The translations under genes were made by a program, and so were the position numbers. A stretch of 20,015 bases of DNA from Pinguiococcus pyrenoidosus (lineage: Eukaryota; Sar; Pinguiophyceae; Pinguiochrysidales; Pinguiochrysidaceae), in contig JAAMXY010002528.1 of NCBI GenBank assembly GCA_019677205.1, positions 230 through 20,244 on the forward strand, in the 5' to 3' direction. Of the stretch, positions 1 to 8,832 are shown piece by piece. The notes under the pieces were generated by a model. The model was not told the DNA's origin and did not search any database. It saw nothing but the letters and a program-made list of their open reading frames with translations. Every line of letters begins with the position of its first letter. Within the stretch, counting starts at the first letter, position 1.

Positions 1-70
1 AGACCGCATCGTCTGCGAATTTGAACCGCCTTGACGCGCACGCCCTGTACAGCGGCGGAATTCATGTGTC

Positions 71-94
71 TTTTCATCTTTTCATCTTTTCATC
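71..94. repeat. 8-bp tandem repeat, three copies
   Basis: Three perfect copies of TTTTCATC stand head to tail. The repeat is non-coding and lies about 600 bases upstream of the RRM gene. It is a simple microsatellite-like tract with no evident function. Confidence 0.9.
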
Positions 95-532
95 ACCACT
101 CTTTCGGCCAAAGTTCGGCCGTCCCTTCCAATTAGGATGTGAACTATCTGTGCTCATCATCGCGACCAGTCCTCGTCGGCTGGATTCTCATTCTCGCGTT
201 CCCAAAGGCCCGCAAAAAAAAGCTTCAACTCGTGCGGGAGCTGCTCTCAGTCGATTGTTCTTGCATTCCAGCTGTGTGAGCGCGTCGCATTTTTTTGGCC
301 TTCAGCCGCTCGCTCGATGGCACCACCACCCTTTTCAGATTTGTCTTGTCACGTTCTGTTGTTCTTCTTCTTTCTCGTCTCCCCGTTTTGCATGCTCCCA
401 GGGGCGGAACCGGTCTTCGTCGGCTCGATTCTCGTTTTCGTCACCAATCGTGATGCTATGATATTCTCGAGCTACAACGAGATGGGCACGGAATCGATTC
501 TTCGCACGGCAGCGCTCCTGGATTCGGTCTGC

Positions 533-556
533 TTCGGCTTCGGCTTCGGCTTCGGC
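533..556. repeat. 6-bp tandem repeat, four copies
   Basis: Four perfect copies of TTCGGC lie about 140 bases upstream of the RRM gene ATG, in the probable 5' leader or promoter. This is a simple-sequence tract. A regulatory role is possible but not shown. Confidence 0.9.
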
Positions 557-694
557 CGGTTCCACTCCACACGCGCGGTAAACGAATTAATTTACTTCAG
601 TGACTTTTTGTATGATTCATTCGAGATTGCTTACCGTGGTGGATCCCGCGTCTCGGTCGGGAGCAGCTAGCTGGCTGGGACGAGAGCGAGGGCG

Positions 695-2155
695 ATGTCC
701 ATGTGGCGCCGGACGGTCTTTGCCTGCCGGACTCTCCGCAAGTCCGCGATCCCTTCGCCAGAGCTCCACCTGCGGCGATGGCTGCTCCGGGACGCCTTGA
801 AGCTTCGGGGCTGTGCCGCGACCTGTCTACAGAGCCCCCGATTCCTGGGCAGCGCAACTAGCGACCAGGGCGACGCAAGCAAGAGGGCAAACGCAAGCAC
901 CACGGGAGCTTACGACCAAGGTGCACCTGGAGCTGCTGGAGCTGAAGCCAAGGCGGGCGATGCAGGCGACAAGGCCATCGGCTTCGACTCAGTCCTATCT
1001 CGGGCGGCCTCCACCGCGGGCGATGGACTGGAGGGTGGGACCGAAGGCAAAGACGAAGCTGCAGGGGAAGCCGAAGTCAAGGCCGACGTCGAGGCGGAAG
1101 TGGAAAGGGAAGCCGAGGAGGGCATTGGCTTCGACTCGGTCGCACACAATGACGAGGCCTCTACCGCCGGCGATGCGTCGGAAGTGCAAGCAGTACTCCA
1201 GGCAGAAGCCGAGCCTGGAGACGGAGCTGCCGGCGACGCCGGTGTCGATGCCACCAAAGCAGCAACGGCAGCGGTGGAGGGTCATGCTGAGGAGGAAGCT
1301 TCCGCTGACGACCGCGGCTCGGAGAGCATGGCCGCGGAAGAGACGGCAGCACCCGCGCCTGCGAAAAAGCCGTTCAGCATGAGCACTGCGAAGCTAGCGA
1401 AGCGAGTGTTTCTGCGAAACTTGCCGTGGAAGATCACCGAGGAGGAGCTGAAGGAGCATATGGCACAAGCCGGGAAGGTCGTGTCTTCGACGCTGCTCTA
1501 CGAGCCGGACGGACTGCAGCGTCCAAGCGGATGTGCGGTCGTGGAGTATGCCACCGCAGCGGAGGCCGGACAAGCGACTGCGCAGCTGCACGACACGATG
1601 TGCGGCGGCAGAAGGATCATCGTCCAACCCGATCGGGGGAAAGGCGTTGGGGGGCGTACAAGGCCCGAGGAGCAGCCAAGCAGCAGCATCTTTGTCTACA
1701 ACCTGGCCCAGGACGTTACCAGCAAGGACCTCGCCGAGCTGATGAGCAGTGTGGGGGAGGTCAAGTACGCGCACATCTTTACGAAGGCTGGTCAGTCCAA
1801 GGGATGTGCAACGATCACCTTCGCCTCCGTGGACGACGCCCGGCAAGCGCTGCGAAGTATGAACCCGTTCTTCTTGAAGGGGAAGGCCTCCCGGCTGCGA
1901 TGGAGTCGGGAAGGGAAGCACAGGAGTCGGGCAGAGGGCCGAGAAGTCGTCGTGAGCAACCTCAACCAATACACCAGGTGGATCGACATGAAATACCACT
2001 TCAGCGCGGCGGGAGACGTAAACTGGGTGGACATGGGGAATGGCACCGGCTTGGTGCGCTTTGAGACCCGCGAAGCAGCCGACAAGGCGATTCAACAGCT
2101 CAACGGCACCGAGCTTCTGGGCAGTCGCATTTCCGTCAGCAGAGAGGCGGACTGA
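695..2155 (+). CDS. Three-RRM RNA-binding protein, probably mitochondrial
   Basis: The protein has 486 residues in a single exon. The ATG at 695 is preceded in frame by TAG at 668-670, which fixes the start. Residues 1-50 are rich in Arg, Ala and Leu with almost no acidic residues, as in a mitochondrial presequence. Residues 55-225 are a low-complexity Ala/Glu/Asp/Gly-rich segment, probably disordered, containing an imperfect duplication (IGFDSV ... ASTAGD near 95-110 and 144-160). Three RNA-recognition motifs follow. RRM1 at about 237-312 has RNP2-like VFLRNL and RNP1-like GCAVVEY. RRM2 at about 331-404 has IFVYNL and KGCATITF. RRM3 at about 417-483 has VVVSNL and GTGLVRF. RRMs bind single-stranded RNA, so a role in organellar RNA processing, stability or translation is inferred. 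The order of three RRMs resembles hnRNP M/Gbp2-like proteins, but orthology is not established. The gene is convergent with the uL4 gene, with about 110 bases between stop codons. A plastid destination is less likely because no signal peptide is seen. Confidence 0.9.
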   Translation: MSMWRRTVFACRTLRKSAIPSPELHLRRWLLRDALKLRGCAATCLQSPRFLGSATSDQGDASKRANASTTGAYDQGAPGAAGAEAKAGDAGDKAIGFDSVLSRAASTAGDGLEGGTEGKDEAAGEAEVKADVEAEVEREAEEGIGFDSVAHNDEASTAGDASEVQAVLQAEAEPGDGAAGDAGVDATKAATAAVEGHAEEEASADDRGSESMAAEETAAPAPAKKPFSMSTAKLAKRVFLRNLPWKITEEELKEHMAQAGKVVSSTLLYEPDGLQRPSGCAVVEYATAAEAGQATAQLHDTMCGGRRIIVQPDRGKGVGGRTRPEEQPSSSIFVYNLAQDVTSKDLAELMSSVGEVKYAHIFTKAGQSKGCATITFASVDDARQALRSMNPFFLKGKASRLRWSREGKHRSRAEGREVVVSNLNQYTRWIDMKYHFSAAGDVNWVDMGNGTGLVRFETREAADKAIQQLNGTELLGSRISVSREAD

Positions 2156-2266
2156 TGAGCAGAAAGGCGGATCAAAGGCGAAGCGAGTGGACGCAGATGG
2201 CGGTCTGCGGCGAGCGTAGATGGGTCGACTCGGCGCAAGGAACAGCGGTGCCTTCCTCGCTCATCG

Positions 2267-3464
2267 TCAGATCGCTTCCTCCTGCACCTCGTCTGCCCCG
2301 AAGTCGTGGTCGACGAGCTCCGGATCGTACATGCCGAAGTCATTGCGCTCCAGATATGCATTCATCAACGAGCGCTGCAGCTGCTCCACCGCTTCCTGTT
2401 CCATCACGAGCACCTTCCTGCGTGGCGAAGCGCCCTGAGCTCGTTGCCGGGCGGTACAGACAAGGCGCAGGCTTGGGCACCCACCTCTTCAGCAGCTGAA
2501 AGACGTGGACGTCGGCGTGCGTAGCCAGATCTACGTTCGGAATATTCCGATGCCCGTAGTACACATTCGGCGTCAGCTCCTTCGAAACCAGGAGCACCCC
2601 AATGCCCGGCTGCCCCAGCACGGGATCCTTCAGGGCCCCAATCCCCTCGAGCGCCGAGAACATCGCCTGCGTCTTATGTGTCCCAAGATCCAGGGAATCC
2701 ACGACCAGGAGCTTATTCTCCCTCAGCTTCGCCGAGAGCGCAACCCTAAGAAAGGTCCGACGATATCAGACCACCAAAGGCGGACGGCGGCGAGGGGGAA
2801 AAAGAGTTGTGGCTGCCGTATCTTCCTCCTCCTACCTCAGCCCCATGTTGCGGATCTTCGTGTTCAGACGATAGCTCCAGTCCCGAGGCTTGGGCCCATG
2901 GGTCTTCACCCCGCCGCGCAAGTGGGGAGAGCGCTTGTTGCCCTGCCGCGCTCGCCCCGTGCCCTTCTGCGGATGAGGCTTCTTGCCCGAGCCCGACTTG
3001 GCATTGTACGTCTTGGTGCTCGCGTTGCCCCTCCTCCAGCACGCCCGCTGCCATCGCACCACCTGCTGAAGCACTTCGGGTCGGGGCGGCATCGCCCACA
3101 CCTCCGGGTCCAGCGCAACGCGGCCGGGCGACGCGGACGCGTCCGCAAAGTGCGTCACGGACGCCGCCAGCGAGAGGCTCGGAAGCGGCAACTGGCCCAG
3201 AGGCGGCAACTCCCCCTCGCACAGGATCTCCGGATTCCGCAGGCTCCTTTCCAGCTCCGCTGCGTCCGCTTTGGGCGCCAAAATCTGGCGGCGGAACGAG
3301 GAAAAGGATATGAGACCATGAGCCTCCGGTTGCTCGGTCACCACGACGCCACCGCGCACCTCCAAGTGGGACAGCGTCAGGTTCGGGGGCACTTCAGCGG
3401 TCGAAAACCGCCGGAGCGCTCTGGCGAGAGGTCGGACGATCATGTTCGCGCAGTGTAAAGGCAT
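2267..3464 (-). CDS. Mitochondrial large-subunit ribosomal protein uL4 (three exons)
   Basis: This is ribosomal protein L4 (uL4) of the organellar large subunit. Exons on the minus strand are 3464-2836, 2745-2485 and 2417-2267; splicing gives 346 residues in one frame. The first ATG is at 3464. A second at 3443 starts a textbook presequence (MIVRPLARALRRFS) with Arg at positions suited to processing, and could be the real start. The uL4 core begins near residue 115: VVRWQRA, then the basic extended loop with KGTGRARQGNKRSP and HGPKPRDWSY (about 166-198) that lines the exit tunnel in bacterial L4. Exon 2 supplies LLVVDSLDL and the RNIPNVD motif. Exon 3 supplies the family's C-terminal helix (KVLVMEQEAVEQL) and then an acidic tail of about 30 residues not typical of bacterial L4. 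Both introns are GT-AG, and both interrupt the same codon phase (AG|G). The absence of a signal peptide argues for mitochondrion rather than complex plastid. The 5' end is divergent from the erlectin gene. Confidence 0.92.
2418..2484 (-). other. Intron 2 of the uL4 gene
   Basis: This is a 67-base intron with donor AAGAG|GTGGGT and acceptor CACGCAG|GAAG. It has no in-frame stop, but reading through gives unrelated sequence. Splicing gives LLKRKVLVMEQEAVEQL, the expected uL4 C-terminal helix. Confidence 0.85.
2746..2835 (-). other. Intron 1 of the uL4 gene
   Basis: This is a 90-base intron with donor CTGAG|GTAGGA and acceptor TTTCTTAG|G. Splicing joins GLR to VALSAKL, which restores the uL4 family sequence across the junction. 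An in-frame TAG inside the donor would otherwise end the protein. Confidence 0.93.
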
Positions 3465-3712
3465 CGCAACCCTGCGCTTTGGCGGCGCGCGAGTCCGCGC
3501 GGCGACAGAGACGAAGGCGCCGTCGCGACAGAGACTCTGTCCGCGGCGCCGGCGCTCGCGTTGGTTGAGCGTTTCCGCCGCGGGAAGTGGCACGCGCGAC
3601 GATGCGTGGTTGGTGCTCTTCTTGCTAAGTGGTGAGAGTTGGAGAGGCGAAGCGGCGCAAAAGGCGCGAGGTTTACGCTCTGGCGGCGCGAATTTCACGG
3701 GACTTTCGGAAG
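3465..3712. promoter_or_regulatory. Divergent promoter region, uL4 and erlectin genes
   Basis: About 250 GC-rich bases separate the start codons of two divergently transcribed genes, so both promoters and both 5' leaders must fit here. No TATA-like element is visible. A shared bidirectional promoter is inferred from geometry alone. Confidence 0.5.
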
Positions 3713-5244
3713 ATGTCGGCTGGTTCCGCGCCAAGGCCGCGCTTCTTCAGGCTGATCTTCAGCGTGCTGAGCCTCTTGTCCGGGCACATCACGGGCGCTC
3801 GATCGTGGGATCTTCAGCTGCTGCAAGAGGTGCCCAAAAGCGCGCGAACCCCCAAGGAAACGCGCGAAGTACGGGCGGCTTATGCGTCGGCTCTCTCCAC
3901 AGGACATTGCCACTCGCGATGCGCAGTTGCTGAAGAAAATCAGGGTGGACCAGTCCTTCGAAATGTTCACGACGGACTTCATTCGATATGCACAGGTGCG
4001 TCATCAGACCAGTGGCGCCGTTTCTGCCGTGTTGGGTTGGTTTCTCACCGCGTCGACAGGATCACAACCGCGAGTCCGTGTTCCCATTGCGCGTCGACAG
4101 CCTGAATGGGATTGTGTACAGCTGCGACTACTGCGACTCCGAGGCCAGTGACAAGGCGGAGGAAGAGGCGGAGAAAGAGACGGAGGAGCAGCGCCCTTGG
4201 ATCTCACGGCTCGACGGCGTCTGCGGCGTCTTCACCAAGGGTTGGTGGACGTTTCAGTGGTGCCACCGAGACGAGATCATCCAGTACCACTTGCACGCCA
4301 CGGGTGTGCGAGAGCCCATCTGGTCTCTTGGAAAATATGTCGACCCGGAAAGCAGCACCGACGTGGAGAGCGCTGGCGTCGCGGCGGCGGATCTGGACGA
4401 GGGGGAGACACTTCGGGACTTCTTTGATGGTGGGCAGAGGTGCGACGAGACCGACGGGCCGCGGCACACCACCGTGCGCTATCGATGCTGCAACTCGGCA
4501 GACCATGGGCGGGCGATGCGGGAAGGGGGCGTGCAGAATGCGAAGGCGGCCAGCGCCCACGTCTTGAGCGTGGAGGAGCGGCAGGTCTGCGAGTACGAGA
4601 TCACCATTTGTGCGGTGGCTCTCTGCGAGCACCAGACCAGAGCGCAGAGATATCGCAATGATCGCCGCGGCAGCGCCGCGAAGAACAGCACGGCGACGGC
4701 GTATGACATCCTCTCGAATAGCTTCCACATTCCATGCCTGCAGCGGAACGAGGGCTGGTGGACGTATGAGATCTGCTTCTCGAACGAGAATCTCCACCGA
4801 CGGATCCGCCAATTCCACCTCAGTGCCAAAGAGATGGAGAATGGCCGCCTCGTGCCGTCCATCGAGGCGAGCTACAGCCTGGGACAGTTCAATGAGGCCA
4901 ACCTCCAGCTCGGCGAGGTGGACAAGCCAGCGACGAAGGGGGAAGGCAACATCGCGCCGGTCTACACCGGCCACAACGAGGACGGCGAGATGGCCTTCCA
5001 ACTCGAGTTCGACGGCGGGACCCCCTGCGACGTCTCCTCCCTCGAAAGGTCGACAACGGTTGAATTTGTCTGCGGAGATCGGAACGAGCTCGAGAGCGTT
5101 GTCGAGGACCGCACGTGCCACTACCGGATGCGCGTCGCAAACACCGAGTTGTGCCGGCACCCGAGGTTCCAGAAGGTTGGCCAACACGAGCAGGCGGTAT
5201 GCTGCACGGTCGCGCAGAGCGATGACGAGCGCTACCGCAGATGA
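3713..5244 (+). CDS. Erlectin/XTP3-B-like ER lectin with two MRH domains
   Basis: Exons 3713-3829, 3903-3995 and 4060-5244 give 464 residues, close to animal erlectin length. ATG 3713 is the first ATG of its frame and starts a signal peptide (basic start, then a hydrophobic core of about residues 11-24). Two mannose-6-phosphate-receptor-homology domains follow. MRH1 (about 119-261) has the WW pair at 132-133, Gln145, Arg205, Glu242/243 and Tyr249. MRH2 (about 296-437) has WW at 303-304, Gln321, Arg400, Glu419 and Tyr425. These match the Q-R-E-Y glycan-binding set of the family, and each domain ends in the usual LC-x-H motif. In the known family such lectins read trimmed mannose glycans on misfolded glycoproteins and hand them to the Hrd1 ER-associated degradation complex. 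OS-9 usually has one MRH domain and erlectin two, so the two-domain layout favours erlectin. A Lys/Glu-rich linker lies at about 98-114. No C-terminal KDEL-type signal is present, so retention would depend on partners. The 3' end is convergent with the large unknown gene, about 100 bases away. Confidence 0.88.
3830..3902 (+). other. Intron 1 of the erlectin-like gene (boundaries partly inferred)
   Basis: The reading frame must switch between the signal-peptide exon and the next coding block. Donor CAAGAG|GTGCCC with acceptor CTCTCCACAG|GAC gives a 73-base, phase-0 intron. A second in-phase donor, CGCGAA|GTACGG at 3869, uses the same acceptor and would leave an intron of only 34 bases and a protein 13 residues longer. 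The 73-base choice matches the length of the other introns here and has the G at -1 common to the other donors. Confidence 0.7.
3996..4059 (+). other. Intron 2 of the erlectin-like gene
   Basis: This is a 64-base phase-0 intron with donor GCACAG|GTGCGT and acceptor CGTCGACAG|GAT. Splicing joins FIRYAQ to DHNRESVFPL and carries the frame into the MRH region. Confidence 0.85.
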
Positions 5245-5347
5245 GGCGCCAGCCGCCACCGCGGCAATTTTCAAAAGTTGTCCTTTCTTTCAGTGGACGG
5301 TCCGCCTAGCGCAGACTCACTCGCACCCTTCTCTAGCTGTCGGCGCG

Positions 5348-8300
5348 TCATCGGTTCTTCGTGCTGTTGAAGCTGTAGACGGGTTCGGCCCTTTCACTTG
5401 CTTCGGCGATGTCAACGTCTACCATGGGGAGCGGAGCTCCGGGCCTGAAGAACCTATCCGTTGATTCTGTGTCCGCGCCTGCTTCCGCGTCGGAGTCTGC
5501 ACCGGACTCTTCACGGAGAGCTACCTGATCGATTCTCGCGATCCAGTCCATCTCGTACTCGTCGCGCAGCCGATGGAAAAGCTGCTTCCGAAGCTCAAGA
5601 TGCGTCCTTGCATCCCTATCTTCGGCGGAGGCATCCTTCCAAAACGTGGCCATGCGCTCCCTGGTGACGTCCAGGCACGTTCGTGCGCAGATCAGCCACA
5701 GCTCGCTCGCTCGCTGCCAATACTGCTCCTGAATCTCTTCCCTCACTGCAAAGATCTTCTCTGGCTCCGGCGCCAGATTCTTCACCGCAAGGTACCACAT
5801 ATTCGCTGGGCGAAGCAGGAAGGCCGAGGCGTCGCCAGTATGCTTCTCCGCGAGGTGCATCACGTGCTCTGATCCCACCACCAGTGCCCGGAGCAGCCAG
5901 TACACGGCGACGATATCGTCCGGGGAGAGAATCAAGGATTGGATGTTCACTCCAGCAACCGTGGAGTTGCCCACACCCTCCGGTGCATCTCGATCGGATC
6001 GGTCCAGGGAGTCGAGGAGATCAGCCAGCACGTCCTTCAGCCCAGGTGCGCCCACCACCTCTGCCGCGTCTTCAAATGTCTCCGGGATGGGCATTCGGAT
6101 CCCAAACGACCGTCGAAGGGTCTCGGGAGAGAAATCTACGGCGCGGACCGCGGCGTAGGTCGTAGCAGAAACCTGGAAGCCCCGCACCGCGTTCTGATCA
6201 CTTCCGACGCCAAGGACGGCCACCAAAGGCTCCTGGGCCCGCAGGTACTCTATTTCTAGTCGCGTGAGGTTTTGGAGAGCGGGCAGGCCGTCGGAGATCA
6301 TTTGGAGCACATTGGTACTTGTCACGTTGCCTTCCAAGCGCGCCTGCGGGAGGCGAGCTTTGCTGGCTCGGAAAGACCGGAGATCAACCACTTCGTGTGG
6401 GCCGTCATCGTCAACGTAGTACTCCTCCTCGCCCAGGTCTCCATCATCCTCAAAACCCTCATAGTCCTCGTCCTCGTCATAATCGTCATCCAATTCATCG
6501 TTGACGTAGGCGAAAAAATGGTCGTCTCTCTGTGACGCCAGGCTCATGCGCTGCTCCTGAAGGAGTCGAATGCTGCTCACTTTGCGCTTCGCTTGCTCCA
6601 GCTTCAGGAGCGGATTGCTTGGAAGCTGCGAGGCCGTGACGCCTTGACGAAGGGGTGCGTGTGGTATCCGACTCCGTCCGCCCGTTTCCACAGCAGATTC
6701 ACCTCTTTCGTCGTCATCGGCAGGATTCGGCTCGGAAGGGCGCTCCCGATCCGCGAGCTCCTGATCCGTGGGCTTCGCGGCCGGCCCATCATCACGCGCT
6801 ATGCGTTTGGATCGAGCTTGCCATATTGCCCGTGCGAATACCACTTTGTCCAGGAGGCTGACGGGTTTCTCTGCCGGTGCGCCCGGCTCGTCGAGCGCCG
6901 CGTACAGAATGTCGTCAGTTGCCGTCGACGCCCCAGACGACGCCGCAGGCGGATCGCTGCTGGGCGCGCCCAGGAGGGAAGGGCGCTCTTCCACTTCATG
7001 CATTGTCATGTCCTGGGTATCGCCCTGTCCGAGGCGACGCCGATGGAGCGAGCGCTGCATGCGAAGCACGTAGGGCGGCCTGGACAACACCCTTTTCGCC
7101 GTCTCGTCCGTCTCTTTCCCCATCTCAAACGGACGAACGATCACGCCCCAGTCGTTCGGTTCGTTCTTGGGCGATAGCAGGGTTCGGACCAGGCCTCGTT
7201 CCGCCTCTGGCAGCGTGCCGCCCTCCCTTTCGATGCGCGCTGCACGCTTTAGGGGAAGCTTGGGGACGTAGTATCTGGAGATGTCTTGGCGGAAGCGGGG
7301 AGCGGCTTTTTGCGGCAGCGTCTGAATCGGAGCGGAGTTGGATGCCACCGCTTTGCGCTTGTTGTAGAAGTGCCGGACTCGCTCTATTGCCTCGGTCTGC
7401 AGCCTGTCGCTCCTCTCGACCTTCTCGAGATCGAGGACCGCATGGTGTCGTGGGACGAGGACGTCCTCGTCGGCGACGTCGGCGTCCCAATTGTCCATCT
7501 CCTGGGCCCAGCTGGCCTGAATGCGAGCGGCCTCCAGCGCCTCGTCATAGTTGTTCAGCCCAAGCTTGTGGTTGCGCTCTCTTCTTCTTAGAGACTCGAG
7601 GGACCACTTGTAGTCCCCATTCGCGCTGGACATGCTGGGACCGAGGGGCTCCAGCTGCTTGATCATGTTGATCTCAGCAGCCACGTCCATGGCGTCAATC
7701 TCCAAGCAGAGCAGCGCTGCAAGCAGCTGCTTGAAGTTGTCCGGAGCAGCCCGCCCGGCCTTCCAGACGAGCTCCCACTGAAACTGCACCAGCCGGTGGA
7801 AGGTCCGCTGCATCCCAAGCAGCTCGGGAGCCATGGACTGCTGTTGCTGCAGGTCCCACCTGGTGGCATCCCACTTCTCGCGGGCGCTGCGAAGAGCGGG
7901 AAGCAGCTCCTCGCCCGCTGCGCCCCGGCTGAGCAGCATGTCCTTGCGAACGTCTCCCGTGACCATCTCAAAGGCTCCAAAGAGCTTCTGCGGGACCTCG
8001 CTGGACTTCTGCGTCCATTTGCTTGATGAGAAGTCCATCCGCGGGTCCTGAAGAGCAATTCTGGGCGGCCGAAGGCCGTTCGCGAGGCACCAGATGGGCA
8101 TCCGGGGACTCTGCTCTCGGATCTCTACGTGCAAAGGCTTCTGAAGAGCCCTTAGCATCAGCATCGCGGAAAGTATCGCTGAGACGATAAGCATCAAGCG
8201 CCCAAAGCCGGTTCGTATCGTCTCCAAGGGCCCCAGGCCGACGGTGGCGGCGACCAGGGTTCCCAGACTGGCGATCTTCAGCTTCCATTTGCGCACGCAG

Positions 8301-8491
8301 AGCCCCAGCGCCACCGCGCCGAGCACCACGGACCCAAGGACGGCCTTGGGCGCTCTCTTTGGCCCCAAGATCGACCGGGAAGGGGCAACGAGCGGCAGGG
8401 GAGGCGCTTCTACAGCAAGCGGCGGTGCTCGCGCACGAACGAGGAGGCCCGGAAGAGGTTTGGGAGCCGCGCGACGCGCGAAGCGCACCAT
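5348..8491 (-). CDS. Large unrecognised protein with N-terminal membrane segments
   Basis: I do not recognise this family. The protein is 1047 residues in one uninterrupted exon. Its start is the first ATG at 8491; the frame stays open further upstream to a TTG codon at 8566. Residues 1-45 are rich in Arg, Ala, Pro and Leu with almost no acidic residues, compatible with an organelle-targeting presequence, and there is no signal peptide. Three hydrophobic segments at about 50-66, 72-88 and 99-115 could span a membrane. Residues 120-400 are mainly charged and helix-prone, with a Gln-rich patch and many Trp. A Pro/Ser/Asp-rich, probably disordered middle follows at about 440-640. A very acidic run (DDDYDEDEDYEGF and neighbours) lies at about 655-700. 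A compact, less charged module at about 710-1010 looks folded. Length, lack of stops and a mixed, non-repetitive composition support a real gene. It is convergent with the erlectin gene and divergent from the plastid GTPase gene. Function is unknown. Confidence 0.75.
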   Translation of the reverse strand: MVRFARRAAPKPLPGLLVRARAPPLAVEAPPLPLVAPSRSILGPKRAPKAVLGSVVLGAVALGLCVRKWKLKIASLGTLVAATVGLGPLETIRTGFGRLMLIVSAILSAMLMLRALQKPLHVEIREQSPRMPIWCLANGLRPPRIALQDPRMDFSSSKWTQKSSEVPQKLFGAFEMVTGDVRKDMLLSRGAAGEELLPALRSAREKWDATRWDLQQQQSMAPELLGMQRTFHRLVQFQWELVWKAGRAAPDNFKQLLAALLCLEIDAMDVAAEINMIKQLEPLGPSMSSANGDYKWSLESLRRRERNHKLGLNNYDEALEAARIQASWAQEMDNWDADVADEDVLVPRHHAVLDLEKVERSDRLQTEAIERVRHFYNKRKAVASNSAPIQTLPQKAAPRFRQDISRYYVPKLPLKRAARIEREGGTLPEAERGLVRTLLSPKNEPNDWGVIVRPFEMGKETDETAKRVLSRPPYVLRMQRSLHRRRLGQGDTQDMTMHEVEERPSLLGAPSSDPPAASSGASTATDDILYAALDEPGAPAEKPVSLLDKVVFARAIWQARSKRIARDDGPAAKPTDQELADRERPSEPNPADDDERGESAVETGGRSRIPHAPLRQGVTASQLPSNPLLKLEQAKRKVSSIRLLQEQRMSLASQRDDHFFAYVNDELDDDYDEDEDYEGFEDDGDLGEEEYYVDDDGPHEVVDLRSFRASKARLPQARLEGNVTSTNVLQMISDGLPALQNLTRLEIEYLRAQEPLVAVLGVGSDQNAVRGFQVSATTYAAVRAVDFSPETLRRSFGIRMPIPETFEDAAEVVGAPGLKDVLADLLDSLDRSDRDAPEGVGNSTVAGVNIQSLILSPDDIVAVYWLLRALVVGSEHVMHLAEKHTGDASAFLLRPANMWYLAVKNLAPEPEKIFAVREEIQEQYWQRASELWLICARTCLDVTRERMATFWKDASAEDRDARTHLELRKQLFHRLRDEYEMDWIARIDQVALREESGADSDAEAGADTESTDRFFRPGAPLPMVDVDIAEASERAEPVYSFNSTKNR

Positions 8492-8832
8492 CTCGGCCGG
8501 AAGCCTTCGGTCTGGCAAGTCAAGTCGCCGCAGACGTACAAGGGCGAATTTGGCGGGAGATTTCAAGTAGCGGTTTCATATGTCAGAAAGTACGTCCTCT
8601 TGATTGTCTATTTCTTACACATTTTCTAGTACAACTTCAGAAATTTTATTTTTATTTTTCAACGCTTGAGGTGTGCGGCTCGTTTCATTTTTGCTAAAGT
8701 TCCGTTATATGGCAAGGGATTTCTGATGAGATCCTACTTTGAAAGGTATGCCCCGCTGTGCTACGCGCCACTTGTCCCGCCTACTTCAAGTCGCTTCAAG
8801 CGGACGCCACCGGCGCCGGCCTCGCGAGCACC
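8492..8832. promoter_or_regulatory. Divergent promoter region, unknown protein and GTPase genes
   Basis: About 340 bases separate the two divergent ATGs. The middle part (about 8570-8720) is clearly AT-rich compared with the flanking coding DNA and carries a T-rich tract near 8645-8660. The 9-mer GTTTCATAT at 8573-8581 recurs in the other AT-rich divergent region (14442-14450). No clear TATA box is visible, and promoter assignment is by position and composition. Confidence 0.5.

Larger units (their letters stand above)
1..694. other. Upstream non-coding region of the RRM gene
   Basis: No recognisable protein or RNA gene is seen here. The stretch is pyrimidine-rich on the + strand and contains two short tandem repeats (listed separately). 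Open frames that cross it are low-complexity and contain no domain I can name. An in-frame TAG at 668-670 closes the frame just before the RRM gene start, so at least its 3' part is a 5' leader or promoter. It may also hold the end of a gene lying outside the window. Confidence 0.5.

Noticed and set aside
317-670. 117-codon open frame upstream of the RRM gene, with a hydrophobic start
   Set aside because: The hydrophobic part comes from a pyrimidine-rich tract coding Phe/Leu/Ser. It contains Phe-Gly runs made by a simple repeat and shows no family resemblance.
2505-3458. 317-codon open frame antisense to uL4
   Set aside because: It is Arg/Pro-rich, with no domain, and spans an intron and two exons of the well-supported uL4 gene.
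4204-5274. 356-codon open frame antisense to the erlectin-like gene
   Set aside because: It has no domain or targeting signal, and the sense strand has two MRH domains with conserved residues.
5348-8566. Start of the large unknown protein at 8566 and of the sorting nexin at 13958
   Set aside because: Those positions are TTG and GTG codons, unlikely nuclear starts. The first in-frame ATGs are at 8491 and 13910.
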